This document shows positions 62,717-64,000 of a stretch of 64,000 bases of DNA, piece after piece. The position numbers and the translations under genes were made by a program. This DNA is from Hyphomicrobiales bacterium. Lineage in GTDB: Bacteria; Pseudomonadota; Alphaproteobacteria; Rhizobiales; Rhizobiaceae. The notes under the pieces are model-generated. The model was given only the letters and a program-made list of their open reading frames with translations. It did not search any database and was not told where the DNA came from. Numbering within the stretch: the stretch's first letter is position 1; each line of letters starts with the position of its first letter. The stretch spans positions 140,972 to 204,971 of the forward strand of contig UCEY01000045.1 in the NCBI GenBank assembly GCA_900471605.1. The letters are read 5' to 3'.

Positions 62717-63196
62717 ATGCGCTGCCCCTATTGCGGTTCGGAAGACACGCAGGTCAAGGATAGTCGTCCGGCGGAGGATTACACCTCCATCCGCCGGCGG
62801 CGTATCTGCCCGGATTGCGGCGGCCGTTTCACCACGTTCGAGCGCGTCCAGCTTCGCGAACTGATGGTCACCAAGAAGACCGGCCGCAAGGTGCCGTTCG
62901 ACCGCAACAAGCTGGTGCGGTCGTTCCAGATCGCGCTGCGCAAGCGGCCGGTCGACAACGACCGCATCGAGCGGGCGGTATCGGGTATCGTGCGCCGGCT
63001 CGAAAGTTCCGGCGAGAACGAAATCTCCTCGGAAGAGATCGGCCTGCAGGTGCTGGAGGCGCTGAAGAGCCTCGATGACGTCGCCTTCGTGCGTTACGCA
63101 TCGGTCTATCGCGATTTCTCCCATGCGGAGGATTTCGAAAAGGTGATCCAGGAGATCAACGCCAAGATCGCCCGCGATCCCGGCATCGAGCCTTAG
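62717..63196 (+). CDS. nrdR: Transcriptional repressor NrdR
   Basis: A 159-residue repressor of ribonucleotide reductase genes. Its zinc ribbon uses Cys 3, Cys 6, Cys 31 and Cys 34 (MRCPYCGS, ICPDCGG), followed by the ATP-cone (VPFDRNKLVRSF, ALRKRPV) that senses ATP/dATP. A GAGG site precedes the ATG. The ribD start follows at 2 bases. Order glyA-nrdR-ribD is conserved. Confidence 0.97.
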   Translation: MRCPYCGSEDTQVKDSRPAEDYTSIRRRRICPDCGGRFTTFERVQLRELMVTKKTGRKVPFDRNKLVRSFQIALRKRPVDNDRIERAVSGIVRRLESSGENEISSEEIGLQVLEALKSLDDVAFVRYASVYRDFSHAEDFEKVIQEINAKIARDPGIEP

Positions 63197-63198
63197 AC

Positions 63199-64000
63199 AT
63201 GACGAGCGCTGCAGAAGACCGGTGGTTCATGGCCTCGGCGCTGCGTCTGTCGCGCCTTCACACCGGCCAGACAGGAACCAATCCTTCGGTCGGCTGCGTC
63301 ATCGTCAAGGACGGCGAGGTTGTCGGCTCCGCCGTCACCGCGCCCGGCGGGCGGCCGCATGCGGAAACCCAGGCGCTCGATATCGCCGGCGAAAAGGCGA
63401 GGGGAGCGACGGCCTATGTCACGCTCGAACCCTGCTCCCATTACGGCCGCACGCCGCCTTGCGCCAACGCGCTGGTCGAGGCCGGCGTCGCTCGCGTCGT
63501 CATCTCGCTGACCGATCCCGATCCGCGCGTTTCAGGCAGGGGGATCGCGATCCTGCGCGATGCCGGGATCGTCGTCGAGACCGGGTTGATGGAGGAGGAG
63601 GGGCGCCGCGCGCTCGCCGCCTACCTCACCCGCCAGACGAAGGGCCGCCCGCATGTGACTCTGAAACTTGCGGTTTCCGCCGACGGCATGCTCGGCCGGC
63701 GCGGCGAGGAAGTATCGATCACCGGACCCGAGGCGCGGGCGCAAGTGCACCGGCTGCGGGCCGAGGCCGATGCGATTCTCGTCGGGATTGGGACGGTGCT
63801 GTCGGATGATCCGGAGCTGACCGTGCGCATTGCAGGGCTTGAAGACCGCTCACCGGTTCGCATCGTGCTGGATCGGCGGCTGGAATTGCCGCTGGGTTCC
63901 AAGCTGGTGCAAAGTGCGCGGGATGTGCCGGTGATCGTTGTGGCTGCGCCGGGTTTGGGCTCGCAGGTTGAGGATGTGGCGACACCCCCCTCTGCCCTGC
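63199..64000 (+). CDS. ribD: Riboflavin biosynthesis protein RibD (deaminase/reductase), 3' end missing
   Basis: The first 267 residues of RibD, cut by the right edge. The N-terminal deaminase domain has the zinc site HAETQAL and PCSHYGRTPPCANAL, and the reductase domain begins with PHVTLKLAVSADGML and continues with AILVGIGTVLSDDPELTVR (NADPH-binding). It converts the early riboflavin pyrimidine by deamination and ribosyl reduction. ATG 63199 is 2 bases after nrdR. Confidence 0.94.
   Translation, partial: MTSAAEDRWFMASALRLSRLHTGQTGTNPSVGCVIVKDGEVVGSAVTAPGGRPHAETQALDIAGEKARGATAYVTLEPCSHYGRTPPCANALVEAGVARVVISLTDPDPRVSGRGIAILRDAGIVVETGLMEEEGRRALAAYLTRQTKGRPHVTLKLAVSADGMLGRRGEEVSITGPEARAQVHRLRAEADAILVGIGTVLSDDPELTVRIAGLEDRSPVRIVLDRRLELPLGSKLVQSARDVPVIVVAAPGLGSQVEDVATPPSAL

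Overview
The window is high-GC, gene-dense chromosomal DNA from an alphaproteobacterium, most likely a member of the Rhizobiaceae (Rhizobium, Neorhizobium or Agrobacterium type). Support comes from several arrangements: uvrC-pgsA-moaD-moaE; purM-purN beside an AI-2E-type permease, hdaA, ppk1 and ppx; glyA-nrdR-ribD; LdtR next to an L,D-transpeptidase; a RopB/Omp25-type outer membrane protein; a Bpt-type aminoacyl-tRNA-protein transferase; and rhizobial-style promoter and CtrA-type motifs. I saw no rRNA, tRNA, insertion sequence, prophage or CRISPR array. Most of the window is core genome with small accessory modules between core blocks.

Layout. 1-3.3 kb: a lipoprotein polysaccharide deacetylase cut by the left edge, then a three-gene TadG/TadE-type pilus unit. 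3.4-6.3 kb: an ABC-F ATPase and a secreted trypsin-like protease. 6.4-9.3 kb: a Crp/Fnr regulator divergent from a RhiA-like protein, then a degenerate GGDEF protein. 9.5-12.8 kb: a GST, ndk, and a small unit of CGNR regulator plus lipoprotein facing an orphan LivH-like permease across a perfect palindrome. 12.9-19.9 kb: a chemoreceptor, moaE/moaD/pgsA/uvrC and a RopB-like porin. 20-25 kb: a GST, RNase T2, rlmJ, a molybdopterin oxidoreductase and a NudK-like hydrolase. 25.4-27.5 kb: a lone phnM and a RES/Xre toxin-antitoxin pair.

27.6-35.2 kb: purN/purM facing an AI-2E-family permease, hdaA, ppk1 and ppx, so purine synthesis, replication control and polyphosphate turnover lie together. 35.4-40.2 kb is accessory: a small membrane protein, a cupin, a phytase-like periplasmic protein, a divergent AraC/DUF2000 pair and a FitAB-type toxin-antitoxin. 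40.2-46.1 kb: rnd, an MFS transporter, a divergent ABM monooxygenase/LysR pair and aspS. 46.2-51.6 kb: a serine beta-lactamase-like hydrolase, a coupled cytochrome P450 and LpxL-type acyltransferase, and two exported conserved proteins. 51.9-58.4 kb: parC, an orphan AbrB-type antitoxin-like protein, an EamA transporter, bpt, an RDD protein, hemB and a membrane protein. 58.6-64 kb: ldtR and its likely target ldtP, then glyA-nrdR-ribD running off the right edge.

No single locus is clearly a new system. The best leads are the CGNR-regulator/lipoprotein/orphan-permease unit with its 32-bp palindrome, the Crp/Fnr-RhiA-like pair, the P450-acyltransferase couple, the stacked stem-loop in the glyA leader, and a perfect CtrA-type box ahead of ldtR. 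All function calls are from reading the translated sequence; no database search was run.
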